From Prunus persica (lineage: Eukaryota > Streptophyta > Magnoliopsida > Rosales > Rosaceae), in assembly GCF_000346465.2 (NCBI RefSeq), contig NC_034014.1, forward strand, positions 3,213,541-3,277,540: DNA of 64,000 bases, written 5' to 3'. The translations under genes and the position numbers were made by a program. This document shows, one piece after another, positions 16,201 to 37,547 of this stretch. A model generated the notes under the pieces. That model was given only the letters and a program-made list of their open reading frames with translations, did no database searches and had not been told where the DNA came from. Position 1 is the first letter of the stretch, and every line of letters begins with the position of its first letter.

Positions 16201-16735
16201 CCCGTCATGTGCATACTGCATCCGCTATCCACGTACCATATATCTTGTGGTTCTTGACGATCACTGAGACATGTATAAAATAGTTGCTCTGGAGCGTCAT
16301 TATTTTATGTGAAATTGGCTTCATTATTTTTCTGACATCTGCAATCTTTTTGAGAATGGTTGGGTATTCTTCATCGGGTACACCTATACCGACAATCTAC
16401 ACTTTTGTGGTCAGTCTTTTTACAAACATGACATTCAGGGACAAGGTTACCATTCTGGTTGTTTTGATGGCTGCGTCCTTGCTGGTTGTTGTTGTTATAG
16501 TTGCCTTTGTTGTAATTCTTCCGCCAATGAGATTCTCCTTTACTTTTTCTGTTATGGGACTTTTGAGATTCTCCTTTTTGTTTGTCTTCTTTCTCCTTCA
16601 AATCCAATTTGGATTGAAAAGCTTGCTCCAAGGATTGGTCTGTAGACCTATTAATCCTTTTTTCATGTGCTTCCAAAGAACCAATTAGTTCATGGAGCGA
16701 AAGTGCAGCGAGATCTTTTGACTCCTCCACTTGTT
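12964..16735 (-). mobile_element. 5'-truncated Ty1/copia retrotransposon
   Basis: Minus-strand order is that of copia: gag C-terminus with CCHC knuckle (CHVCKKTDHKSVDC, near 16400), protease (DSGCSMHMTG, near 16220), integrase zinc domain (near 15640-15830) and core (RTDRGGEFTS to IFGCIAYAHVP, 15465-14968), reverse transcriptase (14937-13588) and RNase H (to 13210), then the 3' LTR. It is interrupted by frameshifts between these blocks. The RT active site reads LYVHDL (codon 14152-14154) instead of YVDD, and RNase H reads TDNYWAG instead of a TDSDWAG type. The 5' LTR and gag N-terminus are missing; at 16736 the sequence changes abruptly to DNA similar to the P3 upstream flank near 20650. Inactive. 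Confidence 0.92.
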
Positions 16736-19271
16736 ATTTCCAATTCTAATGGAAAGCTTGTTAAATTGGATGTACAGACCAATTCTAATATGAGTAATTT
16801 TTGGTGCCAAGTATGATTTGATCATTGCATGGACCTGTTCCACTTAATTTGGAGCGTTAAATCCTCTTCTCTGTCTTTTCGTCGGAGCCAAGAGATGTAG
16901 AAGCTAAGACAAGGCTTGATAGAGAGTATACCAAGCTGATGATCAGAAGATTAAGGGCAATTAATTTAATTAGAGGACGTGATTAAGTAGAATGATTAAT
17001 GGCTTTCTGTCACTTGTTTTATGAACAGTAGGTAGTGCCATTAAGGTTTCATGTCACTTTTATTTTTAATTATGTATTTTTGAAGTAGTTTTTCATTTCC
17101 TTGCAAGTTATAAATGTTGGTTTTTAAGGGTGTGTTTTTGTGTGGCAGGAAATTGGAGGCATTGAGAACTGGATGAAGATCATCCAGTTGTATTTCACAT
17201 TCACAAAGTGCAAATTTGCTTAACAATAGCCGTACACAAGAGTGAGTGTGAGGGTAGGTATAGCCTTATGTGCTTATATGTTATATATTAAGTTCCCTAA
17301 ACGTGACATGAATTTTCATCAATATCATGTCATGTGATTGGGCAAGGATTCTTCAAAATATGCATCAAGTTGGAATGAAAACTAAGTAGACGCGATTGTT
17401 ATTGGAGTTCGACGCATGTGTACATATATAGATTACTTAATCGTTGTTGACGACGACATGCCCCAATCCAGATACGAATACGTGACAAGTGTATTAGGAT
17501 CACCTACTTCATTTCATTCAAAGTTGACATTGGAGTAACCTATCTAAGATTCAACAAGAAATTCAGTGTAGCTTAGTTTAAAAGAGGCCACATGAAAATC
17601 TTTGCTTGTACCAGAAACTCAGGATTTTGGAAATTGCCTTGGCTTTTGGCTGCTTCCAAATTGAATGTCAACTTCATATGAATTAGTAGGTGATTACTAA
17701 ATAGGATGGATTAACCAATACAACAAGTTTCTCAAATATCAGTTAAAATCCAGTCATTCTTTATCTTCACCATTTGACTTAGACTTGGTCTATTAACTAA
17801 CCTAAGATTCCATTAAAACTTTAAACTTATACTATATAGTTAATTGGTCACCTAACCATTTACTTGTTTTCTGATTTAGTCTGCAACTTGTTTTCTTATT
17901 TAATTGGTCACCATTTTCAGACTGTGTGTGGATGTGGATCAATGTTGTCGTCTTGTCTTCTTCCCCAGAATTAGACATCAAAAGTTGGTGCAAGCTAAGC
18001 AACGTTTATTCTTTTTTAAATCAAACAAAAACAAAGGGGTTTTCCCAATTTCAGAATCTAAGCCTTGCAAGTAAGCCGACGGTGGATATAAAAAAAAAAA
18101 AAAAACAGTTTTATAATTTTATATATAAATGATGGGTAACCATGATTTATACTAGAAGTCAATTACTTTTGGCTTATTATAATATACTTTTTGCTTTGCC
18201 GTTTAATTGCCATACGTCAAAAGACGATCGAGAGACTTGGCCTTTTGTGCCTCTCCTCCATGATCTCTGTCTTCAATATTCACAACATGAATAGAAGTGT
18301 CATACAAGTTAGCATGATATTCCCGCGTTTCATTATTTCAAACAATTACCCCCTCCATAAAAATATAATAAACTTATTATTCAATATGAGAGCGTGCATT
18401 ATTGTGAACATTAAACCATCTCTATACTAGATCGATCAATAATGCTAGAGACAATACATTTGCTCGTTAAATGACGATTCGATATTTGTTAGTGACAAAT
18501 AAGGTTCATAGTTAACTCAAATTTAAACAAATGAGGCACTTTTTACATCATTTCGCGGACTAATTTTTTTGAGTGTAACACTACTCCATCAGGAAGCAAA
18601 CTTGCTTAGTTAGAATATTGGACTGCCCGCAAAAGCATAAGAACTAATGGGAAGAACAATGGTGTGGCATTGGCAAATTGCCCTCCGATATTTAAGTCAG
18701 TAGCTAGTGTTGTAGAAATGAATTGACAAAGAGTTTGCTGATCCTTTCTGAGATAACTAGCTAAGGGCTCTAATCATTTGAATTAAGGACGCATTTCATG
18801 TGGAAAAGAACTTTTGAAGGAAAAGTATGCCATGTGTGTTGTATTAATTGTAATCTCAAACAGCTACTAATTAATATTTACTTAATGAACTTTTCCATTA
18901 TGTTAATCAGCTTGTTCTTGGAATTTTTTGAGAGGGAACGATAAATTACATTTATAAATCAAGCACAAAGACTATTAGCCATAAAGATTAGTACAAGAAA
19001 AAATACAAATACCCATTTAGGGTTAATATAAAAGCGGAATTAAGCACTGTAACCACGAAGCATATTTATAATCAACAGTTGAATCTGAAACTTTAAAATC
19101 CCATGCACCTGCATGTTCTGTATCAATTGTGGAAAAGAACTTTTTTTTTTTTGCTCTGAAAATTATGGAAAAGAACTTGGACAAAGAGAATCTATCTTTA
19201 TTCTTCTAAAATAGTCCCCTTTTTTTGGGTACATAACGTGATAATGAACATTAAATGATCATGACCACACA
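16736..19271. other. Spacer between copia and P3
   Basis: The first about 70 bp resemble the P3 upstream region (GACCAATTCTAATATGAGTA here, near-identical text at 20688-20712), which marks it as the old P2 upstream flank. The rest is AT-rich with an A run near 18092. The last part is P3 3' flank. No gene recognised. Confidence 0.55.
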
Positions 19272-20479
<1,208 letters not shown>

Positions 20480-20550
20480 GACAAGGGTTAGTTTCTTTTT
20501 CTTTGTCAAATTGCTGAGTAGGGGTGATGACGATCAAGGAGCTTGAGGGC

Positions 20551-20557
20551 TTATATA
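20551..20557 (-). promoter_or_regulatory. TATA box of P3
   Basis: TATATAA on the minus strand (CTATATAAGCCC), about 75 bp upstream of the ATG. Confidence 0.6.
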
Positions 20558-21300
20558 GAGGAAATTTGAATTTCCCCGCTGCTTATTTTCATCAACCAAT
20601 AATTGCCATGTAGAATAATAATACATACAGCTAATGTGACCTTACGGACTAATGAAGCTTTTGTTTAATTTTTTTTATTTTAATGTATGGACCAATTCCG
20701 CAATATGAGTAATTTCTGGTGGGGTGCCTAAAATCCTTTGACCCAAAGGGTTTTTAATTTGTTTCATACAGCATATCCCCATGCAAAGATGGCTAAAATT
20801 TCCCACACAATATTATATGTGCCTATAGCTATTTCTAACCATTAACACCTATGATGGGTTTTAATCTTGTATTACTCTAGTAAGAGACTTGTAATTTAAG
20901 TATTTAATGCATTCGCTAAATGAACCCAAGACGTGTGGCTTAATGTATATGATAAAGGCTTGCCAACTCATGCTGGTCATTTAATATTGATTAAAAAAAA
21001 AAAAGAGTTGGTCAGTTAATAATAATAATAAGGGATGTTGAGGATATGTTTGACCACCGATAGTCGTATATATTTTTTTTTTTTCAGAAATGTCAAACCT
21101 TTGCATATAACTCGGAATATGGCTCCCCGAAAACAAAATTAGCTGTTCAACCTTAAATTTCATGAAATTTCAATCTAATAATATTTCTTATAAGACTAGA
21201 GTTCTTTTTAATTTCATTATTTTTACATATTCAAGCATTGAATTAAGGTCTATCACTTCTTCACCCTACTCCAATGCCACTTGAGCTAAAGTTATAAGGG

Positions 21301-23006
21301 CAGGGTTGGCAGCCGCCTACTCCATTATTTACCAAATTAAAAATTACCCAATCTTTAATACAATTAAATTTCTTTTGCTTATTTAAATTCAACATATAAG
21401 GGCGATCATATCGTAAAGACAGGGTAGGCAGCCGCCTACTCCATTTTTTGCCAAACCAAAAATTACCCAATACAATCAAATTTCTTCTGCCTACTCAAAC
21501 CTAATCGACTCAAATTTTTTCCTTTAACAAAAACAATAGCCCAACCCACTCAAACTTTCTCCTTTAACAAAAACAATAAAAAGAAATATAAGCATGTGAA
21601 AGTTGTATGGAGACTTTTTCAATATTGACTAACATTGTAAATTTTGTTAGCGCTTCTGCTAAGCGCCGTAATGAGTTAAATTTAATTCGAAAAGCTGAAC
21701 TCAAAGAGTTGTTGGATTCTGGGGAACTTGAGACAAGTAGATGACTTAATCAAGGTCGTAGTTTGAACAAGCTAGAGTCACTTGTTGGGGATCTCACACT
21801 GCCTCTATTACAAGTTTGATGAGTTTATTTAAAGAGACTAAAATACTTCTCCAGGAAATCAGTGATCAAGAACCTAACCAACAATTTCGTGGCAATGCAG
21901 AGAATAACTATATTGCTATGATGTCTTTTGAGTTTGTGTTTTCATTTCTTTTGATAGATAAAATTATGGGATTGACCAATTTTTTTTGTCAAGTGTTTCA
22001 GACAAAAACTCAAGATATTGTAAGTGCTTTAAACTTTGTTGAAAACACAAAATCACAGTTCTAAGATATAAGGGCACATGGCTGGGATGATTTATTCATG
22101 AGTGTGGTATCATTTTGTGAACAACATGGTATTGATGTTCATGATATGAGTTTTCATTATACGATGGGTACACGTCGTTCTTGTCAACAAAAAGATTTTA
22201 TTACAGTTGAACATTACTATCGCGTTGATGTATTTAATGATGTGATAGATTGCATGTTGAGGGAGTTAAATGACAGATTTCCAGAGCAAACAGTTGAACT
22301 TCTTATTCTTAGCTCAGCATTGGATCATCGTAATTCCTTCAAATCATTCAATATTGGGCATCTATGTAAACTTGCTGAGAAATTCTATCCTGCTGATTTC
22401 AGTCCAAGTGACTTGAAAGCTTTAGAAATTGAGTTGAGGTATTTTCAAAATGATATGCATCACCTTCCCTGCTTTAAGGACCTCACCACTCTTCCTAAGT
22501 TATGTCAACAATTGGAGGAAACAACTTTGGCAGAAAACTACCATTTGCTATACAGGTTGATTCAGTTAGTGTTGACTCTTCCTGTTTCTACAACAACAAC
22601 GGAACAAGCTTTTTCATGTATGAGAATTATTAAGAATAGACTTCGGAGCACCATAGATGATAAATTCCTTGCTGATTGCATGATTCTCCACATTGAAAGA
22701 AAGTTTGCTAATAATATCGATAATGAAGATATAATTGAGGAATTTAAGATTTCTAAGCCTCGTAGGGTAAAGTTTTAGATTTAAATTAATAGTTTAGTTT
22801 TGTGTTGCATTGCATTGCATTTACTTCTTGTTTTTTTTTTGTTAAGCTTTTATTTATGTATAGAGATGCATATTTGAGGGTAAGGTTGATTAAGTCCCCC
22901 ATGACTAGGTGTATCTTTTTATTTTTATGAATAAAATTCACTCGTACCATCGAGTTTTTAAGGTAAGTTTCGCCTACTTGACTTTTGAATCCTAGATCCG
23001 CTACTG
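21301..23006 (+). mobile_element. hAT-superfamily transposon, decayed
   Basis: Right end CTAGATCCGCTACTG, i.e. a CAGTAGCGG-type terminus. Left end tentatively CAGGGTTGGCAGCCGCC at 21301; this block is repeated 119 bp later at 21420. A transposase remnant fills the middle. The related segment B has no such insertion at 27500-27540, which gives an approximate empty site. No clean 8-bp target duplication could be read, so the left limit is approximate. Confidence 0.75.
21660..22778 (+). pseudogene. hAT transposase (ZMYM1/TTF-type), C-terminal part
   Basis: Readable pieces: SAKRRNEL and LLDSGELETSR near 21650-21740 with a TAG after them; MSLFKETKILLQEI to QDIVSALNFVENTKSQF (21816-22064, TAA at 22062-22064); then 22098-22778, ending in a hAT dimerisation domain with [20 protein letters not shown] and [13 protein letters not shown]. 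The pieces follow in family order but are separated by stops and frame changes, and the zinc-finger N-terminus is absent. Cut-and-paste transposase in origin; dead as read. Confidence 0.88.
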
Positions 23007-23178
23007 ACTCCTGCTCCTTAAGAATCAAATTTTCACATGCTAAACTTAGATGCAAACAAAAGCATACTAGCTAAGAGGATCTCCAATCCAAGGCCCCCCT
23101 CATTTTGCTAAAATTGCACAAAATCATTTTATACATGTTACTCCTATCACGCTACTTATTTTAAATAAGGGTAATGTT

Positions 23179-23294
23179 AGGCTTATCACATTTTTATACC
23201 ACCTCTCTAATAGAGGTAGAGCCCACTAATACAATGGGGTCCATCTCTATTAGAGAGGTGATACATAGTGTGGTATAAAAATATGAGCAGCCTA
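23179..23294. mobile_element. MITE with about 24-bp terminal inverted repeats
   Basis: Left AGGCTTATCACATTTTTATA and right TATAAAAATATGAGCAGCCT are inverted copies, with an inner pair CTCTCTAATAGAGGT / CTCTATTAGAGAGGT. A shortened version lies at 27693-27797 in segment B, so the insertion predates the duplication. Confidence 0.7.
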
Positions 23295-24036
23295 GTATTT
23301 TCTATTAAGTACTGTAATAGTATGGTTGAAGCACATTGTTGACATATTTATCTATATTTTAGCTAATGAGCTTCGCTTAACTATTCATTTGGAGATGCTC
23401 TAATTAAGTAGTTGTTCTATGTAATAAAAAAAAGCAAATTTAGATTTAGATTAATCACGAAAATGGATTAAAATGTTATGGACGATATTAAAACGAATAA
23501 CTTTCATGATCTCAAAGTCAATTATAGATGTTGGAAATAAAGGGACTCGCATCAAGCGCTGTGCTCATATTGGAAATGTAGTGGGTATTCTTGTTTGCTG
23601 CCAAGAATTTCTTTTATATTTTCAATAGAGTGGTAGAAGAAAAGGTGTGCTTATAGAATAATGCTTTTTTAAAGGCAAACAGACAAGGCTAGGTCTTTGT
23701 AGGAAAAAAGAAATATTAAAACAAATGCATGCATGAAGAGTAGAATATTAGGATAATTGTTAGTTCACATCTAATAACTTACCCGTTAAGAAATAGTGGT
23801 AAACAAAAACAAATTTGATCAAACACAACTAGTCACAGCCCCAAACATTTTATGCAAAATCAATGGAGTGTATGAATTCAGATTAGTTAGTAATCTCTTA
23901 ATTAGTCTATGCATAAGGCGATTATTGAATTTGGTTTGAATGAATCTTCTATGAGATCAGCTACACTAATTTAATATAGGAGATTAGTTATAATGATGGA
24001 AGCATAGGAAGCTAGTAACAGTGTTTTATCCCTCTC
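23295..24036. other. P4 upstream region
   Basis: No element of its own; homologous to 28035-28798 (P5 upstream) and, from 23682 on, to 31576-31961 (P6 upstream). Shared blocks between the three promoters may include regulatory sites. Confidence 0.6.
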
Positions 24037-24043
24037 TATATAT
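24037..24043 (+). promoter_or_regulatory. TATA box of P4
   Basis: TATATAT in CTCTATATATGAAC, 72 bp before the ATG; the same block precedes P5 and P6. Confidence 0.6.
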
Positions 24044-24114
24044 GAACATTTAACCACTTCAACTTGTTGCATGCAAAATTAATCAGAAGCAGTTATCTCA
24101 ACTAGTACATATCC

Positions 24115-26579
<2,465 letters not shown>

Positions 26580-27051
26580 GACTTAAATATGTCCATTCAA
26601 AGTAACAGAGTAAAGCAACATTGGAGAGTTGTTATGTCCATTGTGTAAAACATTTAAAATCTAGTTTGAATAATTGCTGAACTCTTTTATTAATATATGT
26701 CTATGGTATTTAGTTATTAATCTAATTTTGGAGTGTATTGAGTTAGCCAGTGGCATACAAGATATAATGTCAGCCTGCATTTAAACAAAGACTGGCCAAA
26801 ATAGATGCTCAAAAGTCAAATATGAACAGGTTATGCAGTTCTAGTTATGGCTGGGGGCCGGCGGTGAGGTGGAAGAGAAGGGGAGGAGAACTGGGTTGTG
26901 CTTATATTGCACACTCCACATATCCCCATGCAAAGATGGCTTAAATTTCCCACACAATAGTTTATGTGCCTATAGCTATTTCTAACCATCAACACCTATA
27001 ATGGGTTTTAACCTTACATTACTTTAGTATGGGGATTCTAACTTAAGTATT

Positions 27052-27146
27052 TAAGAGTAGTCTCTTGCATTCGATATCTGTGTTTGAATTTTTCAAGTTC
27101 TATGTTTGAATTCTCCCTTTTCTAATATCGCTTGTCTAAAAAAAAC
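27052..27146 (+). repeat. SINE-like insertion specific to segment B
   Basis: Lies between AAGTATTTA and the GGCTAAATAAACCC flank; segment A goes straight from AAGTATTTA to GCTAAATGAACCC (20897-20925). The 3' end reads AATATCGCTTGTCTAAAAAA, resembling the SINE tails at 6797 and 62715. Confidence 0.6.
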
Positions 27147-27692
27147 GCGGATGTATGTGATTGGCTAAATAAACCCAAGACGTGTGGCTTAATGTATATG
27201 ATAAAGGCTTGCCAACTCATGTTGGTCATTTAATATTGATTAAAAAAAAGAGTTGGTCAGTTAATAATAATAAGGGATGTTGAGGATATGTTTGACCACC
27301 GAAAGTCGTAGATATTTCTTGTTTTTTCACAAATGTCAAACCTTTGCATATTACTCGGGATATAGCTCTCCGAAAACAAAATTAGCTGTTCAACCTTAAA
27401 TTTCATGAAATTTCAATCTAATAATATTTCTTATAAGACTAGAGTTCTTTTAATTTCATTATTTTTACATATTAAAGCATTTAATTAAGGTCTATCATTT
27501 CTTCTAATGACACTTGATGTTATTAGGCCTGCTACTCCTTAAGAATCAAACTTTCACATGCTAAACTTAGATGCAAACAAAAGCATACTAGCCAAGAGGA
27601 TCTCCAAGGCCCCCCTCATTTTGCTAAAATTGCACAAAAACATTTTATACATGTTACTCCCATGACGCTCCTTATTTTAAGTAAAGGTAATG

Positions 27693-27797
27693 TTAGGTTT
27701 ACCACCTCTCTAGCTAATAGAGGTGGAGCTCATCGATACAATGGGGCTCATCTCTATTAGAGAAGTGATACACAATGTGGTATAAAAATACGATAAA
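27693..27797. mobile_element. Shortened MITE copy, orthologous to 23179-23294
   Basis: Keeps the right arm (AGTGATACACAATGTGGTAT) but has lost part of the left arm including the TTATCACATTTTTA block. Confidence 0.6.
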
Positions 27798-27808
27798 TTT
27801 AGCACTTT

Positions 27809-28033
27809 CACTACAAAAAAAAGTGGCAACAGTCACCATTTTGTCCCTAATTTTAGTGACTGTTGTGGGGGTTACTAAAGGCTTTAGTCATCTTTTTTGA
27901 CTTTTTTGGTGACTAAAAAGGCTTTCAGTCACCTTTTTTGCTTTTTTTTAGTTACTAAAGCCTTTAGTAATCCCCACAACAGTCACCAAAATTGATAACA
28001 AAATGGTAACTATTGCCACTTTTTTTTGTAGTG
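27809..28033. mobile_element. CACTA-type MITE specific to segment B
   Basis: A 225-bp element with ends CACTACAAAAAAAAGTGGCA and TGCCAC...TTTTTTTTGTAGTG in inverted orientation, flanked by a 3-bp TTT duplication (27806-27808 and 28034-28036). Inner arms (CTTTAGTCA / CTTTCAGTCACC, ACTAAAGCCTTTAG) extend the self-complementarity, so the RNA would form a long hairpin. Segment A has the uninterrupted site near 23300. Confidence 0.88.
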
Positions 28034-28798
28034 TTTCCTTTAAGTAATAGTATGGTTGAAGCACATTGTTGAGATATTTCTCTATATTTTAGTTAATGAG
28101 CTCCCTTTAACTATTCCTTTGGAGATGCTCTAATAAGTAGTTGTTCTATGTAAATAGAAAAAGAAAATTAAGATTAGATTAATGACGAAAATAGATTCAA
28201 ATGTTATGGACGATATTAAAACGAATAAACTTTTGGCAAAAAAAAAAAAAAAAAAAACCAAATTCACAAACTCAGAAGCTCTAACTACAATACATTGAAT
28301 CAAAAATTGAAACAAAGTGCATGCATGTGTTTGTAAGAATTTTTTTTTTTTTTTTTCTTGTTTGCAGCCAAGAATTTTTTTAATATTTTCAATAGAGTGG
28401 TAGAAAAGGTGTGCTTAAGATAAGGCTAGGTCTTCGTAGGAAATAAGAAATATAAAAGCAAATGCATGAAGAAGTAAATAGAATATTAGGATATAATTGT
28501 TAGTTCACATCTAATAACTTACTCGTTCAGAAAGAGTAGTCACAGCCCCAAACATTTTATATAAAATCAATGGAGGCTGGAACGAGTCCACTACCAATGG
28601 AGAGTGTATGAAATCAGATATTATTGAATTAATGGACTTAGTAATCTCGTAATTAGTCTATGCATAAGATGATTATTGAATTTGTTTTGAATTAATCTTC
28701 TATGAGATCATCTTATTGAATGGACTACACTAATTTAATATAGGAGTTAGTTATAATGATGGAAGCAAAGGAAGCTAATAACAGTGTTTTATCCCCTC
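28034..28798. other. P5 upstream region
   Basis: Homologous to the P4 upstream region, with expanded A/T runs near 28240 and 28340. No separate gene. Confidence 0.6.
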
Positions 28799-28805
28799 TA
28801 TATAT
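28799..28805 (+). promoter_or_regulatory. TATA box of P5
   Basis: TATATAT in CTCTATATATGAAC, 70 bp before the ATG. Confidence 0.6.
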
Positions 28806-28874
28806 GAACATTTAACCTCTTCAACTTGTTGCGTGCAATTAATCAGAAGCAGCTACCTCAACTAGTACATATCC

Positions 28875-31238
<2,364 letters not shown>

Positions 31239-31961
31239 GACTAAAATATGTCCGCTCAAAGTAAGAGTAAAGCAACATTGGAGAGTTGTTATGTCCATTG
31301 TGTAAAACATTTAAAATCTAGTTTGAATAATTGCTGAACTCTTTTATTAATATATGTCTATGGTATTTAGTTATTAATCTAATTTTGGAGTGTATTGAGT
31401 TAGCCAATGGCATACAAGATATAATGTCAGCCGGCATTTAAACAAAGACTGGCCAAAATAGATGCTCAAAAGTCAAATATGAACAGGTTATGCAGTTCTA
31501 GTTATGGCTGGCAGCCGGCGGTGAGGTGGAAGAGAAGGGGAGGAGAACTGGGTTGTGTTTATATTGCACACTCCAGACAAGGCAAGAAAAAAATGGACAT
31601 AAAACAAATGGATGAAGTAGTAAATGGAATACTAGGATAGTTGTTAGCTCACATCCAATAACTTAGGCTTTTAGAAATAGTGGTAAACAAAAACAAATTT
31701 GATCATACACAAGAAGTCAAAGCCCCAAACATTTTTATGCAAAAACAAAGGAGGTCGGAACGAGTCCAAATTCGATGGAGTGTAACATGGTACAAAATCA
31801 ATTATATTATTTCCGGGATAGAGAATTAATGGACTTAGTAATCTCTTGACAACTAATGAACATGTTTTGAATTAATCATCTATGACATCAGCTACACTAA
31901 TATAATAGGATATTATAATTAATGATGGAAACATAGGAAGCTAACAGTGTTCTATCACCTC

Positions 31962-31968
31962 TATATAT
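31962..31968 (+). promoter_or_regulatory. TATA box of P6
   Basis: TATATAT in CTCTATATATGAAC, 71 bp before the ATG at 32039. Confidence 0.6.
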
Positions 31969-32038
31969 GAACACTCAGCCTCTTCAACTTGTTGCATGCA
32001 AATTAGCCAGAGTAGTTAGCTCAACTAACATATATACC

Positions 32039-33641
<1,603 letters not shown>

Positions 33642-33910
33642 GACTTAATATGTGTCTACTCGAAAACAGAGTGAAGCAACATTGAAGAGTTGTTATGTCC
33701 ACTGTGTTAAACATTCCAAAAATCTAGTTTGAATAATTGCTGAACTCTTTTATTAATATATGTCTATGGTATTTAGTTATTGATCCTAGTTTTGGTGTGT
33801 ATTTAATTAGCAAATGGCACTCTTTGTCAGCCTACATTTGAACAAACAAACAAAGACTGGCCAAAATAGTTGCTCAAAATCTGAACAAGCTATGCAGTTC
33901 TAGTTTTGGT

Positions 33911-35126
33911 CTTGAAGGCTGATAACAGAACCCAGAAAAGAAAGGATGATAAACTTGAAGGCTAGACAGACTTTGAAATTTTCAAATGAACTGTTCTAGC
34001 CATACCAATCAATCTGATTCAACAATTAATTCCATATTATAGATGATTTTCAAAGCCATTAATTACATATCAGAATTGGAGATTACTAAATGCTTTTTGG
34101 AAAATATTCAACTGTTACATTACATAACAAGGATTTGAGTTTGACTTTTTAATTTAAATCTTTACTTTAAAAAATCTTTTTTCGGCCTGTGTTTTTTTTT
34201 TCTTTTGTCATTTGGTTATTAGAACAATTAGAACAGAGGCTTTGACCTACTTAAAAAGAAAAATCATTACTTGATAGGTGTTTTTTCTTGTGACATATGT
34301 ACTATGGATCCAACACCAACTTATGGGCATAAAGATTATAGATCCAGTTATTTTGTCATTCTAAACACAGAATTCTCTACTCTTAAATTCTCATAAAGTC
34401 AGTCAACTATCTTATTTAGGTTTTTTTTTTTTCTGAATTGTTTTCTGCATAAATAATAAATAGAACTGCAGAGATGTATTATGCAGGCACAATAATCAAA
34501 TTACTGGTAGAAGCAAAAAAATCAAAGAAAGCAACAAATGCAATGTGGTTTGTATCCATTTTTTGCAATGTTAGGCACTTATCCAAGCAAAGATTTTTCA
34601 ACAGTGATAGTGAACATCTGCCATTTTGGTATTGATTTAAGCTAACATAATACACTTTTATCAGATTTTGGCCCTTTTCTGATCGAGATTTTGGGGATAT
34701 AAGACTCAATTGCAGGATAGTAGGGCTGTGTTTGGTGAGCATAAAAAAAAGGCTGTCGTATGATTTTGTAACCTTTTTTGCAGTTCAGTTGTTCTCTGAT
34801 TTTAAACAAAAAATTTATTTGTGCACAAGGCCACATAATTCTGAACAAGGTAGCAATGTCTTTGTGCAAAATACTTGTATGAATAGCAGAGGTCAATAGT
34901 TTATGCTGTCTTCTGACTTACAGATATGAATTTGTAGTTCAGATCAGCTATCTTATTAAATAGTAGTTGTAATTCTACATTTCTGTTTTGAGATTGGCAT
35001 ACAACATAATTATATTTCACACCGATTCTAGTCAAGGCAAGAACTAGGAAAAATTAAAATAAAGAGTTACTTCATCTCATATATCACTTGATTTGTACTG
35101 AACTAGATCACTTTCAACGCCTCGGA
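33911..35126. other. Spacer between P6 and P7
   Basis: AT-rich DNA. The only recognisable item is a possible peroxidase 3' relic at 34663-34724. The right end is P7 3' flank. Confidence 0.5.
34663..34724 (+). pseudogene. Possible relic of a peroxidase 3' exon
   Basis: GATTTTGGCCC, CTGATCGAGA and GATATAAGACTCAATTGCAG occur in the order of the last peroxidase exon (DFG, MIKM, EIRLNCR), with most of the sequence between them lost and the frame broken. In the same orientation as P4-P6. Confidence 0.4.
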
Positions 35127-36737
<1,611 letters not shown>

Positions 36738-36810
36738 TATGCCAAAAAATAGAAGGCAATAAACTTGTTTCACTTTTTTCTCTCTCCAGCGGAATGGAGC
36801 TTAAAACATG

Positions 36811-36818
36811 TATAAATA
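36811..36818 (-). promoter_or_regulatory. TATA-like box of P7
   Basis: TATTTATA on the minus strand, about 74 bp upstream of the ATG at 36737. Confidence 0.5.
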
Positions 36819-37547
36819 GAGGATTGCCTTAGTGGATTTTTAACTGTGCGCCAAATTACTATTAATGGTTCTAAGTCAATACTAAAACTTTATCCAAACC
36901 TACCAAAATTGTCTAACTAGTAAAAATCAAACATTGAAATTTCCACAGTTTTATAATTCTTTAGTATCTAAAGTACTCTTCAATCCAAACTCCACTTCAT
37001 AAAAAAAAAGTGGCTGGCCTATCATTGTAATGCAGAGGATGTCTCGCTGAATTTTACTGTGTTACTGTTTGCTACACAGCGTTAAGGGGAGAAAGAGGGA
37101 GAACCAAACACAATAGTGATTTGACCATCAGACTACGTTAGATGTTATGTTACATGTGTGAACATGTTTTTCATGGAGGAATCAAATTTAGTCAAACCAA
37201 CAAAAGGTAAATTGCAACTTGCTTATGTTATTTTACTACCACCTTTGCATGAACCTGGTTGAAATTGGAAAAAAATGTTTTTGCAATTGCCCCAAACTTT
37301 AGAATCTTCCAACGTCTGTAGAACACAAATTCCATAAAGCGCTTTAGAAAGGTAAGCAAAGTCTAAATGCCCCAAACTTGTTATATACGAATTTAGTGGG
37401 TGTCTGGAGGATTAAATTCAAAGCTTTCGTTTTGTCCTTTGAAAATGGCTATTTCATGTTTGACAATTCCATATAAGCTAAAGTAAAATCATGAAAGGAA
37501 ATGAGATAATATGACTCAGTGGACCTAATACTACATTTAATATATGA
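36819..37547. other. P7 upstream region
   Basis: No gene recognised. Distal P7 promoter DNA. Confidence 0.5.

Noticed and set aside
16284..16688. 134-codon hydrophobic frame on the + strand
   Set aside because: Antisense of the copia gag/zinc-knuckle region.
17120..17226. Short reading EIGGIENWMKIIQ after an AG, faintly like plant BLOS1-type text
   Set aside because: Only a few residues agree and no further exon was found.
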